Source: Inonotus obliquus (Eukaryota > Basidiomycota > Agaricomycetes > Hymenochaetales > Hymenochaetaceae). From it: 64,000 bases of DNA. A program made the position numbers and the translations under genes. Shown piece by piece: positions 1 to 11,491 of the stretch. The notes beneath the pieces were generated by a model, which was given only the letters and a program-made list of their open reading frames with translations, was not told where the DNA came from and made no database searches. Numbering within the stretch: position 1 is the first letter of the stretch; each line of letters starts with the position of its first letter. The stretch is from NCBI GenBank assembly GCA_032164295.1, contig JAJHTX010000001.1, positions 1,488,001 to 1,552,000 of the forward strand, in the 5' to 3' direction.

Positions 1-1509
1 TTCTGGCGCTTGTCATTTAATTCAATTGGAACCCATAGACTCCGTCTTGTATCCGCACCAGACTTGCGTCCTGACTCTCGATTGTTGCTGGAATAAATTG
101 ATATCGTAGCCTCAGTGTATTCGGTATTTCGTGTCGATTCACACTGACTTTGCACGCTTCGTAAAAGCAGTAGATCGAAGGTACGCTGATCCTTTTCTCA
201 TGATAGAGATCGAGACTAATCGTTAATTTTGAGTGTTTCTCGATAGTAGACCTATGTGCTACAGCCGATTCCTAAAGTCCGCAAATAATACCGATCGGGT
301 GGCGCTTAACCAGGAATCATCTGTAGGGTCACGGCATTTAGGCGCCCATTCCCATGTTCGTGGTGCAAGTTTGAAGAAACAGTCGCAATTGTTTATAGCA
401 CCCGATGTGGTTGTTTTCGAATGCGCGCACCCGATCACTCATTAGTGTGTACCACGAACAGAGCATGCCAAAGAGTAGTGATTGGTTGCTACTGTGTGGC
501 ATTTCGATGTCCGTAGATTGACCATAGTGGCCCGGCGTATCACCAACCAGAGTTTATTTCATAGGGATACCCCGTTGATGTTTGTCTTCATCGTTGTATG
601 AGTCGAATTATACTGCCCAGCCACATCATTCCAGGTACTGTATCAACTACTAGCCGTTGTTGGTTTCCGTGGGAGTCACGACACATGCCGTGAAGCTCAT
701 CCGAGCCCTTTCTGTCCTCAGTCTTGATACTTGACTGACCATTCCTTTATCCTAACACGTAGCTGCAGATCTTCAATGACGAATGCTGCCATCTACCTGG
801 ACACTGGATGCGTGTGCAATCCTTTTCTATTGGAATTCCAAGGAACGAGAATAGAAGTATCACATTGGTGACTCTTTTCGCTGAATGTTACCTTGGTCCA
901 ATAATTTTGTTGAAGTTTTTCGCTTAGACTGGCCTGCGGAGTTCTGGCGCTCAAGCACGGAGTCCGAGGGGGCGATAACGAGATCCCACTATCCGTCTCA
1001 TGGCAAGATGCAATGGTGGATGTTGCTTTAGGACCACATAATTGGCTCCTTTGTACGTTCATCTTCATTCAACAGGTTGGCGTGTTCTTGTTCCCGCAGT
1101 TCTCCATCTCGGTTACTCCTTGTCTAGTAATTTGCTTCAATCACGTTGGCGAACTCCGCCACTACAGAGAATCGGCACGACCATCGTGCGGCGACTTGGA
1201 TGCGATCTCTCAAATTTTCTTCTGGAATTCGCAATTCCCTCCTCGATCTCCGTGTCTGCAATACACTTGGATCCCCGGTTGCGGGAGAACTCAGCATCGG
1301 AGTCCTGGGACAAACAGCAAAGTATAGAGGGCGATAAACGCCCAGCTTCTGTATAAAACGAGGCGATAATTCGATACTTTCCTCTCAGCATTCGAATCAA
1401 GTTAACCCTTCAGCTAGTCTTCTAAACACAAATCTTCATCGGTAAATGTTCTTGCGTCCTAGAGAGTATAAACCAGGCTTTCTCACTCACTCGTAGCAGC
1501 TCTGTCACA
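1..1509. other. Gene-poor left edge
   Basis: No convincing gene is seen. The open frames here (the longest about 104 codons, starting at 1013 and 1042) overlap in several frames, lack recognisable domains and do not extend by splicing into anything known. The last 50 bases form the promoter of the small dsRBD gene that follows. Confidence 0.5.
1467..1472 (+). promoter_or_regulatory. TATA box of first dsRBD gene
   Basis: TATAAA lies 38 bases before the ATG at 1510, in AGAGAGTATAAACC. The spacing would give a very short 5' leader. The second dsRBD gene has a similar TATA element. Promoter function is inferred from sequence and position only. Confidence 0.5.
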
Positions 1510-1809
1510 ATGGTCGAATGGACGATGCAGCTTAACAACATCCTACAGGCAGCTGGAACTAAAGACAAACTCAGCTACGAAGGCCAACTCGTGGGTCCCC
1601 ATAATGATGGCATCTGGAAGGTCACTGCGAAGTGTAAGTCCGTCACCTTGTCCAAACCTCCTCGCATATCCTCATGTTAGCTTTCAGACAATAGTCAAGA
1701 GGTGGGAAAGGGCTCGGCAAAAGTAAAGCAGCAGGCTAAGGAGCAAGCGTCGGAGGAGGCTATGAGGCACCTTTACCCTACCCAATACGCAGCTTTGAAG
1801 GGGAATTAG
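1510..1809 (+). CDS. Small stand-alone dsRNA-binding-domain protein
   Basis: Two exons, 1510-1633 and 1688-1809, join into a closed 81-aa frame; the intron starts GTAAGT and ends TTTCAG. Almost the whole product is one double-stranded RNA-binding fold. The first helix is near residues 4-15 (MQLNNILQAAG), the beta strands follow, and the C-terminal helix region carries the typical GKGSAKVKQQAKEQASEEAM with its Lys/Ala pattern. There is no partner domain (helicase, kinase, nuclease) and no signal peptide. dsRBD families bind A-form RNA duplexes or dimerise with Dicer or PKR-like partners; the actual partner here is unknown. The intron sits after the third beta strand in phase 1, as in the paralogue at 3890-4304, which argues for a duplication. 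Confidence 0.8.
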
Positions 1810-3889
1810 ACAGGTGGCAGATGCATTGACGCTGTTGCCGTTGCCAGACTCGATTCGCTGTTATTGTAGCGTTTCCTAGAATATATAACGAGGCGAAATA
1901 ATAATCGTCGATTTTAATTTTAAGACCGAAATACCAATGATTACAGTGCGAATCGAGACATATAAGTTAGCTATACACGGTGCGAGTAGAATGCGGCCAC
2001 GCTGGCTACGAGAAACCGAGGATGATCCAGTCGTACTTCTCAATCGCAGGAAATCGATTGATTCAAGCTTTCCTAATAGTGAACTTTCACTCTCCCCCCT
2101 CCCTAGGAATAAACTGTCTACCATTTATCGAGTTGAAACCGGGTCTGATTTGGTTGATTCCTATATAATGAATTTTGGAAGAAATTACCCGCGCAGTACT
2201 GTGTGCCAGTAACTGTTGCGCAAATATATTTTCTAATGGCAAAATAAATTGAGTGGCCCATGCCTAATTGGGCATAATGGCAAAGGATCGTCGTGGCGCT
2301 TCGGATTCGGAAGTAAAGATCCCGGCCTCCGAGACCGACTCCGTTCGTTCTCCGTATATGCTATGCACCCAGTCCAACGCCGTCTCACCCCAAGATATGT
2401 TATCCCGACTATTTTTGCCTACTTTGTACAAGTCGGCTTTCAAGTGAGCTCAGCACTCTCCGCTGATGCCGTGATGCCTGCCGCAATTTATCGTCGGGAC
2501 TCGGCGCTCTATAACGACGGAGGGTCAGCACAGATGATTATGTATGTCGGTCAGGTCAAGGTCAGGTACGACGCTGTCATTCTACTCACCGCTCTTGTCT
2601 ATGTCTAATTGGGATATATTTTTTCGTGTTGATTCAGCCCAATTTTCTCGCTCGATCTTTCGGCTGAGCTAGTTCTGGGTTATTACTACTTTGCTGGCAT
2701 TTTTTCTCGCTTGTCCGGTTCCTATCTCTTCGGACTTGCTGCGCAGGACGAGACTACTTTGTGCCAGGCGGCGAAGAGAAGGCCAAATATCAAATGTTTT
2801 CATTTGTCCAACTTGATGGAAGAAAGCCGCCGTATCGAGGGACGCCAGAGCTCAGAAAGAGATTTGTATGTTCCCATCACACGGACCTTCACGACAAGCT
2901 CTGACCAGAGACATCTCCGATGTCTGGATGAAACAATGTCAACGATGAGCGGGGCACTCCCCGCACAAATTTTAGAGACTTGTATCAGATTCCACCATAC
3001 CTGGCCACGTTCTCTGTCATTGTCCCTGATTTTTCTCATATGCCCCTCTAATCAGCAGATAGCTTTTCAACTGACGTGTATTCATGGGGCTCTCTTGCGC
3101 TTGGCTGTTGATCAAGTGGTTCCTCTTGTGCTAAAGTTTGTCAATTCTCCGAATCAGCCTCATCAGATACCAACCAGAATTCCTCACTCAGTTTATTCTC
3201 ATGACCTCGACAGTTGCACTATCGCCGGCCTCATCGACACCCTGTTCTGTTCCGGGAAGAGTCAAATGGCGCATCTGACATGTCACTCCTAGTCGTACGA
3301 GTTCCCACGCCGAAATTGTTGATGTTTCAACATTCACGCCCTCAGGGACTTCGGAAGACCTGGCGCGCTGGGATAACCAACCAGTATTCAGTTCGACTAA
3401 TCTTCGTATTCCTCGGGTCAAGAGCAATAGCGGGCTAAAACTGGATCAGGCGGCGATCTCATGAGACTGCATACTCTAATTCGTTCCTGACAATTCCGCG
3501 TCCCTGCGATAGATCCAGTAACTCCAAGTGCATCTTAGTGGCAACTGGGTTCTATTGGACTCGCTCCGCCCTACCGTGCATTCTCTCCCCGGGAAGACCT
3601 TTCCGGTTTGTATGCTTGTAAATGCCGTTACAGAGTTTTTAGATTCTACAAATTTCTATTCTCGGGTGCCGCAGTATTCTTTCATTTACCTGCGCTCATG
3701 GCTCGGATGCTCGGCAGCCCTTTGACTTCGTATTAGTTACGATAAGTCCTGTCCCCCGAACTCTCCGTCCAAAATGTCTGCTCAGATTCCATCTGATGCG
3801 GCAATGTGGAAGGTATAAGAGCTGGCCACTGAGCAGCTTGGAGTATCATCCAGCCCACCAATTCAGCGTTTGCCTCTCGCTTCAGCGAC
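1810..3889. other. 2 kb spacer between the dsRBD genes
   Basis: No gene can be supported. The longest open frame (2711-3292) begins at TTG, has no domain and overlaps other frames. A short stretch around 2486-2520 reads IYRRDSALYND, loosely like the C-terminal IYR-DD-PLY motif of Dal5-type transporters, preceded at about 2360 by AMHPVQ. This might be an old transporter fragment, but the frame is not continuous. The spacer may be decayed sequence left after the duplication of the dsRBD gene. Confidence 0.4.
3814..3819 (+). promoter_or_regulatory. TATA-like box of second dsRBD gene
   Basis: TATAAG lies 71 bases before the chosen ATG at 3890, within AAGGTATAAGAGC. It resembles the element in front of the first dsRBD gene. 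Inferred from sequence and position only. Confidence 0.4.
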
Positions 3890-4304
3890 ATGCCCGCTAA
3901 TACACATCCCAGTACGCTCCCACCCCTGTCAACCTGACGTGCTTTCCCATTGCTAACTACGGCCCCAAATCCTCTTGCAGGTCCAGCTGTTCAACTCAAC
4001 AACCGTTCGCTCATTTCTCTCTACAACGCTGTATGTATTAGAGCTCACGGACGTTCTTTTCAGTCCTTCAGGCAAGGCGGGAAGTAGACCAGATCAGCTG
4101 GGTTTTTCAAGACTCTGGTCCCCAGAATAACATACTATGGACCGCTACGGTCAAGTGTAAGTCGTCTCGTATAGACCCCTGTTTTCGATTATCTCAGCTG
4201 GCATAACAGATAAAGACAAGGTTATCGGCGTAGGCACGTCGGCCAACAAAGTACCTGCGAAAGAGGAAGCTGCTCGGCAGGCATTAAAGTACTTACAAGC
4301 TTGA
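3890..4304 (+). CDS. Second small stand-alone dsRNA-binding-domain protein
   Basis: Four exons (3890-3911, 3981-4030, 4072-4156, 4210-4304) give a closed 83-aa frame. The product is one dsRBD: helix 1 near QLNNRSLISLYNAA, a strand region with ISWVFQDSG and ILWTATVKYKDK, then IGVGTSANKVPAKEEAARQA and the last helix KYLQA. The final intron is in phase 1 after the TVK strand, the same place as the only intron of the dsRBD gene at 1510. The two proteins are similar in length and layout but have diverged. The start at 3890 was chosen because it splices in frame; an upstream ATG at 3774 gave no clean model. The role is unknown: it could be an RNAi cofactor, an antagonist, or a dimer partner of the first protein. 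Confidence 0.75.
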
Positions 4305-4725
4305 TGCACGGAGCCGGAAAGTTAACGATCTCGTAGTATAACTGCCATCTCAGAAAGTCGAAGTGATGCCATAATGAGATATAGACGATTGTTCACGTTT
4401 GGAAATGCTATCTACTAATTGATGAACATCAGCAAAGACTGAAGTATCAATCTCACGTCTTGTGATCTTTGACCGAGAAGCTCAGCATTAGCACATATCT
4501 TTCGGCTACTAGAGTGACTGAACGCTTACTATTATCAAGAACCCGTTTTCAAAGCTGCTTATAGTGAAAATTATCAACATCATAGTATGTACATAACGAT
4601 GTGAGAATTTCAGTGGCTCATATAAACGTCGATCATCCTTTTTTGGAAAGCCCATGACGGCACAGCCACACTGCTTTTCTGCCCAAACATGTCGCGCTAA
4701 CGGTACCCAAGCTTCACCGTTCACC
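4305..4725. other. Spacer before uL1m
   Basis: No gene seen. The AT-rich 3' flank of the dsRBD gene passes into the promoter of the mitochondrial uL1 gene. An upstream ATG at 4654 is in frame with it, but the following ATG at 4726 starts the plausible targeting peptide. Confidence 0.4.
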
Positions 4726-5827
4726 ATGATAGCGACCTCCAACATTCTATTTAACTACATTGAGAGGCAGGCGGGACGGACTCTGCGCCTACTCCGGCGT
4801 AACGTCCCACCTACTGTGAGGCATTTTACATCTTCTAGTCCTGTATTCGTCCGCAAAGTCAAGGCTCGTCCAGCTCCAACGAAAGCCAAATTAGCAGCGC
4901 GGGAGAGGAAAAAGGCTCTCAAAGCGAGAAAGAATGTCTACGAGAATGAAAAGATGCCACTTACAGAAGCAATTAATGTGTTAAGGGTGAGTACCGTTTT
5001 GTCCTCTATCCTTGAAATGATCTGATCTTCTATTCTGTGAAGGCGGTAGAAGTTGCTCGACCAAACGCAACTTACGAACTTGTAGTAAAAGCCGAAATGA
5101 AACGCGGTTCTGCTATTCCGAAAGGGAGATACAACCTTCCTCGTGAGGTGAAGGAGAAGACGAGGGATCGTGTTTTCGTTTTTGCTGAGGGAAGACAGGC
5201 GGAGGAAGCAAAGCGTGCAGGGGCTGACTTTGTCGGAGGAACGGAAGCCGTTGAGGCAGTAAGTCCTCAACGCGTGGTGCATGTCATATGGTACCCACAG
5301 TCCCCCTATAGGTTGCAAATGGTCGTTACCCAGCGACTGTTTTCCTATGTACTCCGTCGCTTATTCGTGCCATTACCCCGAAACTTGGTCGAGTTTTGGG
5401 TCCCAGAGGTCTAATGCCGTCTGAGCGCCGAGGCACAGTGACCGAAGATATCGCTGGCTATCTTCGACGGATTTCCGGTTCTAGCGAGTGGAAAGGAGAC
5501 AAGGCGGGAACTATACGGAGCGCCGTAGCCAAGGTATGATACCCATGAGCTTCATTGCTTCTTGATCGCTCTTTGACGTATCTCCAGATGAGCTTCCCCG
5601 TAGAAGATGTAGCACGCAATGTTCGGCACTTCCTCAACATCGTTAAAGTTGCAACGGGAAACGCCGTGGATAAGACCGCACGCCAACCAAAGGGTGGCCC
5701 AAAACCCGGTATGTGTCACTAGTCGAAATGATGTTCTTCAGTAACTTATTATGGTCAAGTTAATACTATTAGGCGCGTTATATTGAGTTCCACACAGGGG
5801 CCGGGAATTCAGATTTCCGATGCCTAG
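4726..5827 (+). CDS. MRPL1: Mitochondrial large-subunit ribosomal protein uL1m
   Basis: Five exons (4726-4986, 5043-5258, 5312-5533, 5588-5708, 5760-5827) close into 295 aa. The first 45 or so residues are Arg/hydroxyl-rich with few acids, as in a matrix-targeting peptide. The uL1 fold follows: AINVLRAVEVARPN, KGRYNLPREVKEKTRD, the hallmark GRVLGPRGLMPSERRGTV, and the C-terminal ILSSTQGPGIQI strand. uL1 forms the mobile L1 stalk that handles exit-site tRNA, here in the mitochondrial ribosome. The tail converges with RSM22, with 149 bp between stop codons. The start is the last in-frame Met before the targeting region; a 24-codon longer form from 4654 is possible. Confidence 0.92.
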
Positions 5828-5976
5828 CTAAATGGTAGTTTGCTTTTAATGATTAATATATTTCGAGGTACGAAAGCACTGGAATGATGATGGTACTAGC
5901 GAAGACAAAAGGGACGTCGTGATTATAACCGTGCGATATAGCACCCGTCGTGAAACAATGTATTGACCGCGGCTGG

Positions 5977-8064
5977 TTAACAAATTTCCGCAGCTTCACT
6001 CCACTTCCGTCTCCTTTCCTTGTCGCTTTCCTTCAGGTCAGCGATGATTTTCCCATAACTTGTCGGGTCCTGATTCCTGTCTTTCCTTCGTCGCTTTCCA
6101 ATGTCCGAGCCAGGCAATGATGAAGGATCGTCGGACGTGTCCTTGGGTTCAAGGCGGATTTGGGGTCGATTTTTCGGTTTATGAGGGAAAATATCTCCCC
6201 AGGAAGACTTGCGGGCATCATAGTATGGCTGTTTACCCTGTGATCGGGGGATAGTCATTCGCATGATTTTACCTGAGCGAAATGAGTAATGAATGGAATG
6301 CATGCGTGAGCCAAACCGCAAACCTTCGGAAGTACACCCGTCTATGATAACATGCCCGCTCCGTTTCAGAGGGGGGAACACCATGCGGGGCCAGTCATAT
6401 GCCTCCAGACGAATGCGGTCGGTTGAATCGGCGTCTATTTGGTCCAAAGCGCCGCCCGTAGCGCTAAGATGTCGGACTGAGGGCCTTTTCCCGCGTCGTA
6501 TTACAACGTAGCTATATCCGATGTCCTCGTGTCCGGCACGAACATGTTTCGTCTTCCTTAAGAATGCCGGTCTCTGCAAGCGCTGAGAGAAAGAGCATTG
6601 TAAAGAAGACTTCCCGGATTTAACCAGAGGACAGACTCCGTCATGAGGACACTGCGACAGATACTCGGTAAATCAGTGGCAATCAGACGTATCTCGGGCA
6701 ATATTCACCGGAGCAATGACATGGCAGCCAGAAGCAGGATCATTTTGCGAAACAGGGTCCTCCTGTTCCTTGCGGCCCAGACGTAAGAGCTGTTCCCTGG
6801 CCTCAACTATACTGGTAAAACCGGTAGAAGTATCATGATCGATGAGCACCTGGTCAGTGCAGTTAGAAATGGGCAATGATGAGAAACGACTAGAAGTTTC
6901 GGGCATACAATGACATTTGCGCCGCTGGACCACATCTGCTTGACCATCTCCTTTCTTGCTATGGAGTTCGGAAGCGAAGATAAATGAAATGCGGAAAGGG
7001 CCAAAACATCGCCTTCTTTTGTCATCTGATCCTGTTCGGATTCATTGTATCCTCTGCGCCATTGCACGATGGTCGGTCCAAGATCGGTTTCTTGAATATC
7101 CCGTGAGAGCAAGGACAATAATCGAGTGGATCTCAACTCACCTTCCACAAGTCTCTTGGACATGGAAGAGAGAGCATCCCTCTTTTCGATTCCAAGGTAA
7201 GAGGTTACTGTGGACCGCGCAAGAAGGACATCAGGGTTGGGGTTACCGTCTGATTCGTTAGATGATTCTTGAAATGCGTGCATGGAAGCCCTAAGCGGGA
7301 AGTGAGTCTCGGTAGTAGTCATTTCCTCATAAACACCATACCAAAGGCCACTTCCAACGCCCGAGCCCCAGTCTGTTACGCTCCGCACTTTCCATTCATC
7401 TCCTAATCTGTGTTTCATGTTCTTCAACACTGCGTAAACTGCGGAGTAGTGTGCCGGAAGTGCTACCGATGCAAAAGCAGTGCCATCTCTTTCAGCATGA
7501 CGCTGGGTCTGTTTCCAGGACTTGTACTCCACTTCGTAGCTCGTATGCCACAACTGATCCCCGTCTTTCTTTTGCTCGCGAAATAAGCGCTTCGCATCCT
7601 CATGAAGACGGGGTTTATCTCCATCTGCAGGAAGATCAGTCCCCGTTCCTTCACATAGAGATTCCCATACCGTTAATAACTTTTTCAATTGCTTCACGGA
7701 GCTCCACAGGTAGAAAGACGGATCCGATTCTTCTGCTCCCAAAGCTAGCTCTAGTCGATTTCCGTTCTCCAGAAGTAGATATTTCATTCTCATTTTCTGC
7801 AGGTTCTTCTGTCCACGACTCGTCAAATTCAAGGACTTCTAGCTCCTTTGCAACAGGGGATCCAAATTCCACGTTGTCTCGTTGTCTATGTTTGAGTAAG
7901 GCCATGTCTGCATCCCTAAGCAAAGCCTGCAGGGAGGGGTCGAGTTCAAGAGGTGCATTTGGACCAATGGAAGATCGGATAGAAGAAGAGGAGAAATTTG
8001 CAGAATGAACATAGGCCCGGTGGGCATAGGCGCGGATGATGGCTGAACACTGCCCCCGAAGCAT
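5977..8064 (-). CDS. RSM22: Mitochondrial small-subunit assembly factor RSM22/METTL17
   Basis: Five exons read right to left (8064-7671, 7624-6909, 6849-6709, 6651-6324, 6272-5977) close into 624 aa. The N-terminus is short, basic and Ser-rich, fitting mitochondrial import. The Rossmann-like core shows DWGSGVGSGLW, a degenerate SAM-binding motif I. After it come LIDHDTSTGF, then CPHDGVCPL with the cysteines that bind an Fe-S cluster in METTL17/Rsm22 proteins, and TIPRSQGKQPYYDARKSSWG near the C-terminus. The family helps build the mitochondrial small ribosomal subunit. The last intron is 51 nt, a multiple of three and stop-free, so retention would only add 17 residues. The gene is head-to-head with SAD1 (209 bp between starts) and lies beside uL1m. 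Confidence 0.92.
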
Positions 8065-8273
8065 TGTCACGGGTGGCAAGTCAACGCATACGATACAAGT
8101 CCGACTTCGACTTCGAGAGTGCAGATGCGTGAGGGTCACCGAAAGTTGCGGGACCGAGATGTCGCGGGTGAACGTGACTTGAGTCGCGTCCGTTCCCTGT
8201 TCGCCAATCACCACATCTGCTTTACATTCCTCTCTTCTCCTCGCATACTCGTTTCTGCTATAAACATTGGGTG

Positions 8274-10298
8274 ATGGCTAAGACTACAGCTGAAAATGAT
8301 CTGACTCATGTGGATAGACCATCCAAGAAAGCCAGGCTGAGCCCTGACAATACGCTGGAATCTGGAAAAGGACAGGCTGTTAAGACCGACGAATCCACCG
8401 TTCTGGGGGACACTAGTTCTGAAATGGATGACCTTGAAATGGACCCCGATGAGGTCCCAACCCGGAAGGATAGAAATCCAGCACATGCTTCCGACATGTA
8501 TCTTGACACGGTATGGCTTGCGATGTCTTTTTGTGCCGTGCCCGGTCGTTCATTATAACCTCTATCGTAGGTAAACCGTGCAGCTCTCGATTTCGACTTT
8601 GAGAAAGTATGCTCCGTGTCCCTATCAAACATAAATATATACGGATGCCTTGTATGTGGGAAATATTTTCAAGGGAGAGGTCGTAATTCAAATGCGTACG
8701 CCCATTCCATACACGAAGACCATCACGTCTTTATTAACCTAGAGACGAAGAAGGTGAACATGAGTTTCCCCTAAAGCTCCCAACTCTCGGGCGTTTTCTG
8801 ATACTGTCGTAGGTGTACGTTCTACCAGATGGTTATCTCGTATCCGATCCGTCCCTGGAGGACGTGTCTTTCGTCCTAGACCCGACTTTCACCGCGCCAT
8901 CAATCTCCGAGCTATCATCCGCATCGCACTTGAACAAACTTTCGTATGATCTCTCAAACAAGCCATATCTTCCTGGATATGTAGGTCTCAACAATACCAA
9001 GCGACATGATCATATGAATGTCATCATCCTCGCTTTAACTCATATCCCTCCGCTGCGCGATTATTGTCTCCTCTCAGCCTTTCGGGGAAAGGAAAGTGAG
9101 CTTCTGAAGCGTTTTGTGGGGCTCGCAAAGAAGTTATGGAACCCTCGGCTTTTCAAGAGCCAGGTTAGTCCCCACGAGTTCCTGCAGGAAGTTGGTCGTG
9201 CTAGCGCCGGTAAATTCAGGCTTGAGGAACAGGGTGACCCGGTAGAGTTTCTGGGATGGCTTCTCAATCACCTCCATAAGGATACGGGAGGGACAAAAAA
9301 GAAAAATTCTAGTGCGTGGGTGCACGGGGGTTTGCTTTGACTCGTTTAACCTCATTCTATCAGGTGTTATCTACTCGACGTTTCAAGGAGAACTTCGCAT
9401 GGAGACACAGCAAGTTGTTGTAAAGCCGGAGGGAGAGGCAAACCATCGACCTCAGTTCGATATTGATAGAGGTATGCCTTGACAAGGTAGTGGAATCTAG
9501 TATTGAGCGTCCTGCCGTAGAAACAAAAACAACTATATCGCCTTTTCTCTTCTTGTCGGTCGATCTACCTCCGCCCCCTCTTTTCCAGGACTCTGTCGAA
9601 AAGAATATCATTCCTCAAGTAAGTTTGGCGTCGGTTCTCTCCAAATACGACGGCAAAACTACCAAGGTTGGTATTTCACATTTTCTGGTTTTGCGTGAGT
9701 GGCGGATGATCATAACTCCCTGCTAGGAATACCTTGGCCAACTTCGGCGCTTCAAATGCCAGCGCCTACCAGCTTATCTTGTCCTCCACTTCAAGCGCTT
9801 TACCAAGAACATTTTTGTGGAAGAAAAGAATCCGACCATTGTCAACTTTCCGCTGCGGGGAGTCGATTTCCGCGAATGTGAGTAACAATTTGGCCCTGTC
9901 TTCATATAATTCCCGATTCACCGGATGTTTACAGATCTGGATGCCCCATCAAATCATCCAGCGACAGTCTATGATCTCATCGCCAACGTCGTGCATGAAT
10001 CTGTTGCCGGAACAACGCGTGACAAAGCAAACACGGCGTGGAAAATTCACTTGCGAGCAGGCGGAGGTGGTGGCGAGAGTGAGAAGTGGTACCAGATTCA
10101 AGATCTAATAGTTGAAGAAGTGAGAAAGGAGATGATATTTCTTGGCGAGACCGTAATCCAGGTAAGAGCTCAGTTTCTCGGAATTACGCGCCGAAAGTTC
10201 TCAACAAGCGTGCGGAAACGTAGATTTGGGAGAGAAGGGATCTATCGGCTTCATCGTCTCAACAGACGTCTATGATGGTAGTGGACCGGTTATCATAG
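8274..10298 (+). CDS. SAD1: Pre-mRNA splicing factor SAD1/USP39 (inactive ubiquitin protease)
   Basis: Eight exons (8274-8510, 8571-8753, 8813-9311, 9364-9471, 9521-9666, 9727-9877, 9935-10161, 10224-10298) close into 541 aa. The N-terminus is acidic and basic, with a nuclear-type KKAR patch. A UBP zinc finger follows (about 80-190: CLVCGKYFQGRG, HSIHEDHHVF), then a USP-like domain. Where active USPs have GNTCYMN, this protein has GLNNTKRHDHMN, with no catalytic Cys, as in USP39. Later blocks are PPPPLFQD, YLVLHFKRF and NPTIVNFP. Sad1/USP39 joins the U4/U6-U5 tri-snRNP and is needed for splicing without cleaving ubiquitin. The protein ends with a family-like IWERRD and a short tail. Confidence 0.93.
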
Positions 10299-10921
10299 AC
10301 CATTGAACTGATTGAATACCTATCGTCTTCTATATCCCCTAACGATTATGGCAGTCGGGGGTGAAGGCTATTCGTGCTGTAATTAATCGGACGTCCAAAC
10401 CGCTATGTGCGAGCGCTCTGGGATAAAGTTCTATGGCTTCTTCAAACCCGCTTCTGGACTGGAAGCATGAGTATTACTACTGTTGTCGGGCGTGTGCGTT
10501 TCTTTGCTTGTGGGAGATTTCGGGCTGGGTTCTATCGCTTTCGTTGAGTCTTCATCCGGATTCTTTCTGAAGGCGCGTGTGGGAATGCTCAACTATGTCG
10601 GATGTGGTGGACATTGGCAAGAACTCACGATTTTGCGTTATTTTTGATCATTGGATGAAAAATGTATACACCAGAGACAACACCTTTGATAACAAAGTTG
10701 AGATTAGAGGATTATGATCAGAATCATGAAAGCAGTACCGGTCGCAGCAGCTACGAAGAGATTGATGAGATTTGCTCGTCGTGACATGGTTCTGACACTT
10801 CAATTTGCAATGAACTTCAATGAGCAGTGGTGGCACTGTGCACGTGTAATTGAGTCACATGACCGAAGAGGTTTTTTTCACATCGGGCGGTCGAAATGCC
10901 GTGTAACTTTCCTCCCTCCTC
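10299..10921. other. Spacer between SAD1 and mL40
   Basis: No gene seen. The left part is the SAD1 3' flank. The right part is the mL40 promoter, with a CACGTG at 10841-10846 and CACATGA at 10857. Confidence 0.4.
10841..10846. promoter_or_regulatory. CACGTG E-box before mL40
   Basis: A palindromic CACGTG lies 76 bases before the mL40 start. In fungi this core is bound by bHLH factors such as Cbf1-type proteins. Function here is inferred from motif and position only. Confidence 0.35.
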
Positions 10922-11491
10922 ATGTCCTCCTCTTTACTCGCGTCTTCGAGGACCTTCGTGCCGACAAAGCGCATTCCATCCACTCTCGTGCTTTCACGCA
11001 GTACTGGAGGAAAAGTAGGACATGCTGGCGACCCTCAGAATGAATTGATCCGTCGCGTGCTTTATCCCAGTAACATTCGCAACAGGGAGACACCTACCGG
11101 AACATGGAGACCGGACGTCGCGAAAGCCTTACGAAAAGCTATACCTTCGAAACAAGCTCATGAAACGATAGAGCGCGCTTGGTTATTACACGAGAGACAT
11201 CTACGATGGAAACGTGACGAGGAGGCGAAACGGAAGTTTGAATGCATGCGCAAGGCAATGGCGGAACTGGAACTGGTTGACCCATATCTCTTTAAAGAGG
11301 CGAATCGTGTAGAGGATCCAAGAAAACGATCCGATGCGGAAACAGAGCAGTTGAAGAACTTGAAGGGAGCGGAAAAGAAAGCTATGGAAAGGAGACTACC
11401 TGGTCTATTCCCCCCCGAATTACGACTCCCGACCGATACCCCTCCACGTACAGGATGGGACTATGACTGGAAATCACCCTCGGCATCATGA
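10922..11491 (+). CDS. Mitochondrial large-subunit ribosomal protein mL40
   Basis: Single exon, 189 aa, unusual among its intron-rich neighbours. The first 25-30 residues (Ser/Arg-rich, no acid before residue 35) look like a matrix-targeting peptide. The body matches fungal mL40 (Mrpl28): LIRRVLYPSNIRNRETPTG, TWRPDVAKAL, KQAHETIERAWLLHERHLR, a long charged helix, then LPGLFPPELRLPTDTPPRTG. It belongs to the mitochondrial ribosome large subunit. It is the third mitochondrial translation gene in 7 kb. The chosen ATG gives the targeting peptide; the next Met is deep inside the domain. Confidence 0.9.
   Translation: MSSSLLASSRTFVPTKRIPSTLVLSRSTGGKVGHAGDPQNELIRRVLYPSNIRNRETPTGTWRPDVAKALRKAIPSKQAHETIERAWLLHERHLRWKRDEEAKRKFECMRKAMAELELVDPYLFKEANRVEDPRKRSDAETEQLKNLKGAEKKAMERRLPGLFPPELRLPTDTPPRTGWDYDWKSPSAS

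Noticed and set aside
2486..2520. IYRRDSALYND similarity to Dal5-type transporter tails
   Set aside because: Only a dozen residues match, and the flanking frame does not continue into the family pattern. Mentioned as a possible relic but not called a gene.
2711..3292. Open frame of 193 codons
   Set aside because: It starts at TTG, has no domain and an unusual composition, and overlaps frames on both strands. Likely chance.
3774..3812. Upstream ATG (MSAQIPSDAAMWK) as start of the second dsRBD gene
   Set aside because: The GTATAA after it is better read as the TATA-like element, and no clean in-frame splice to the dsRBD exons was found.
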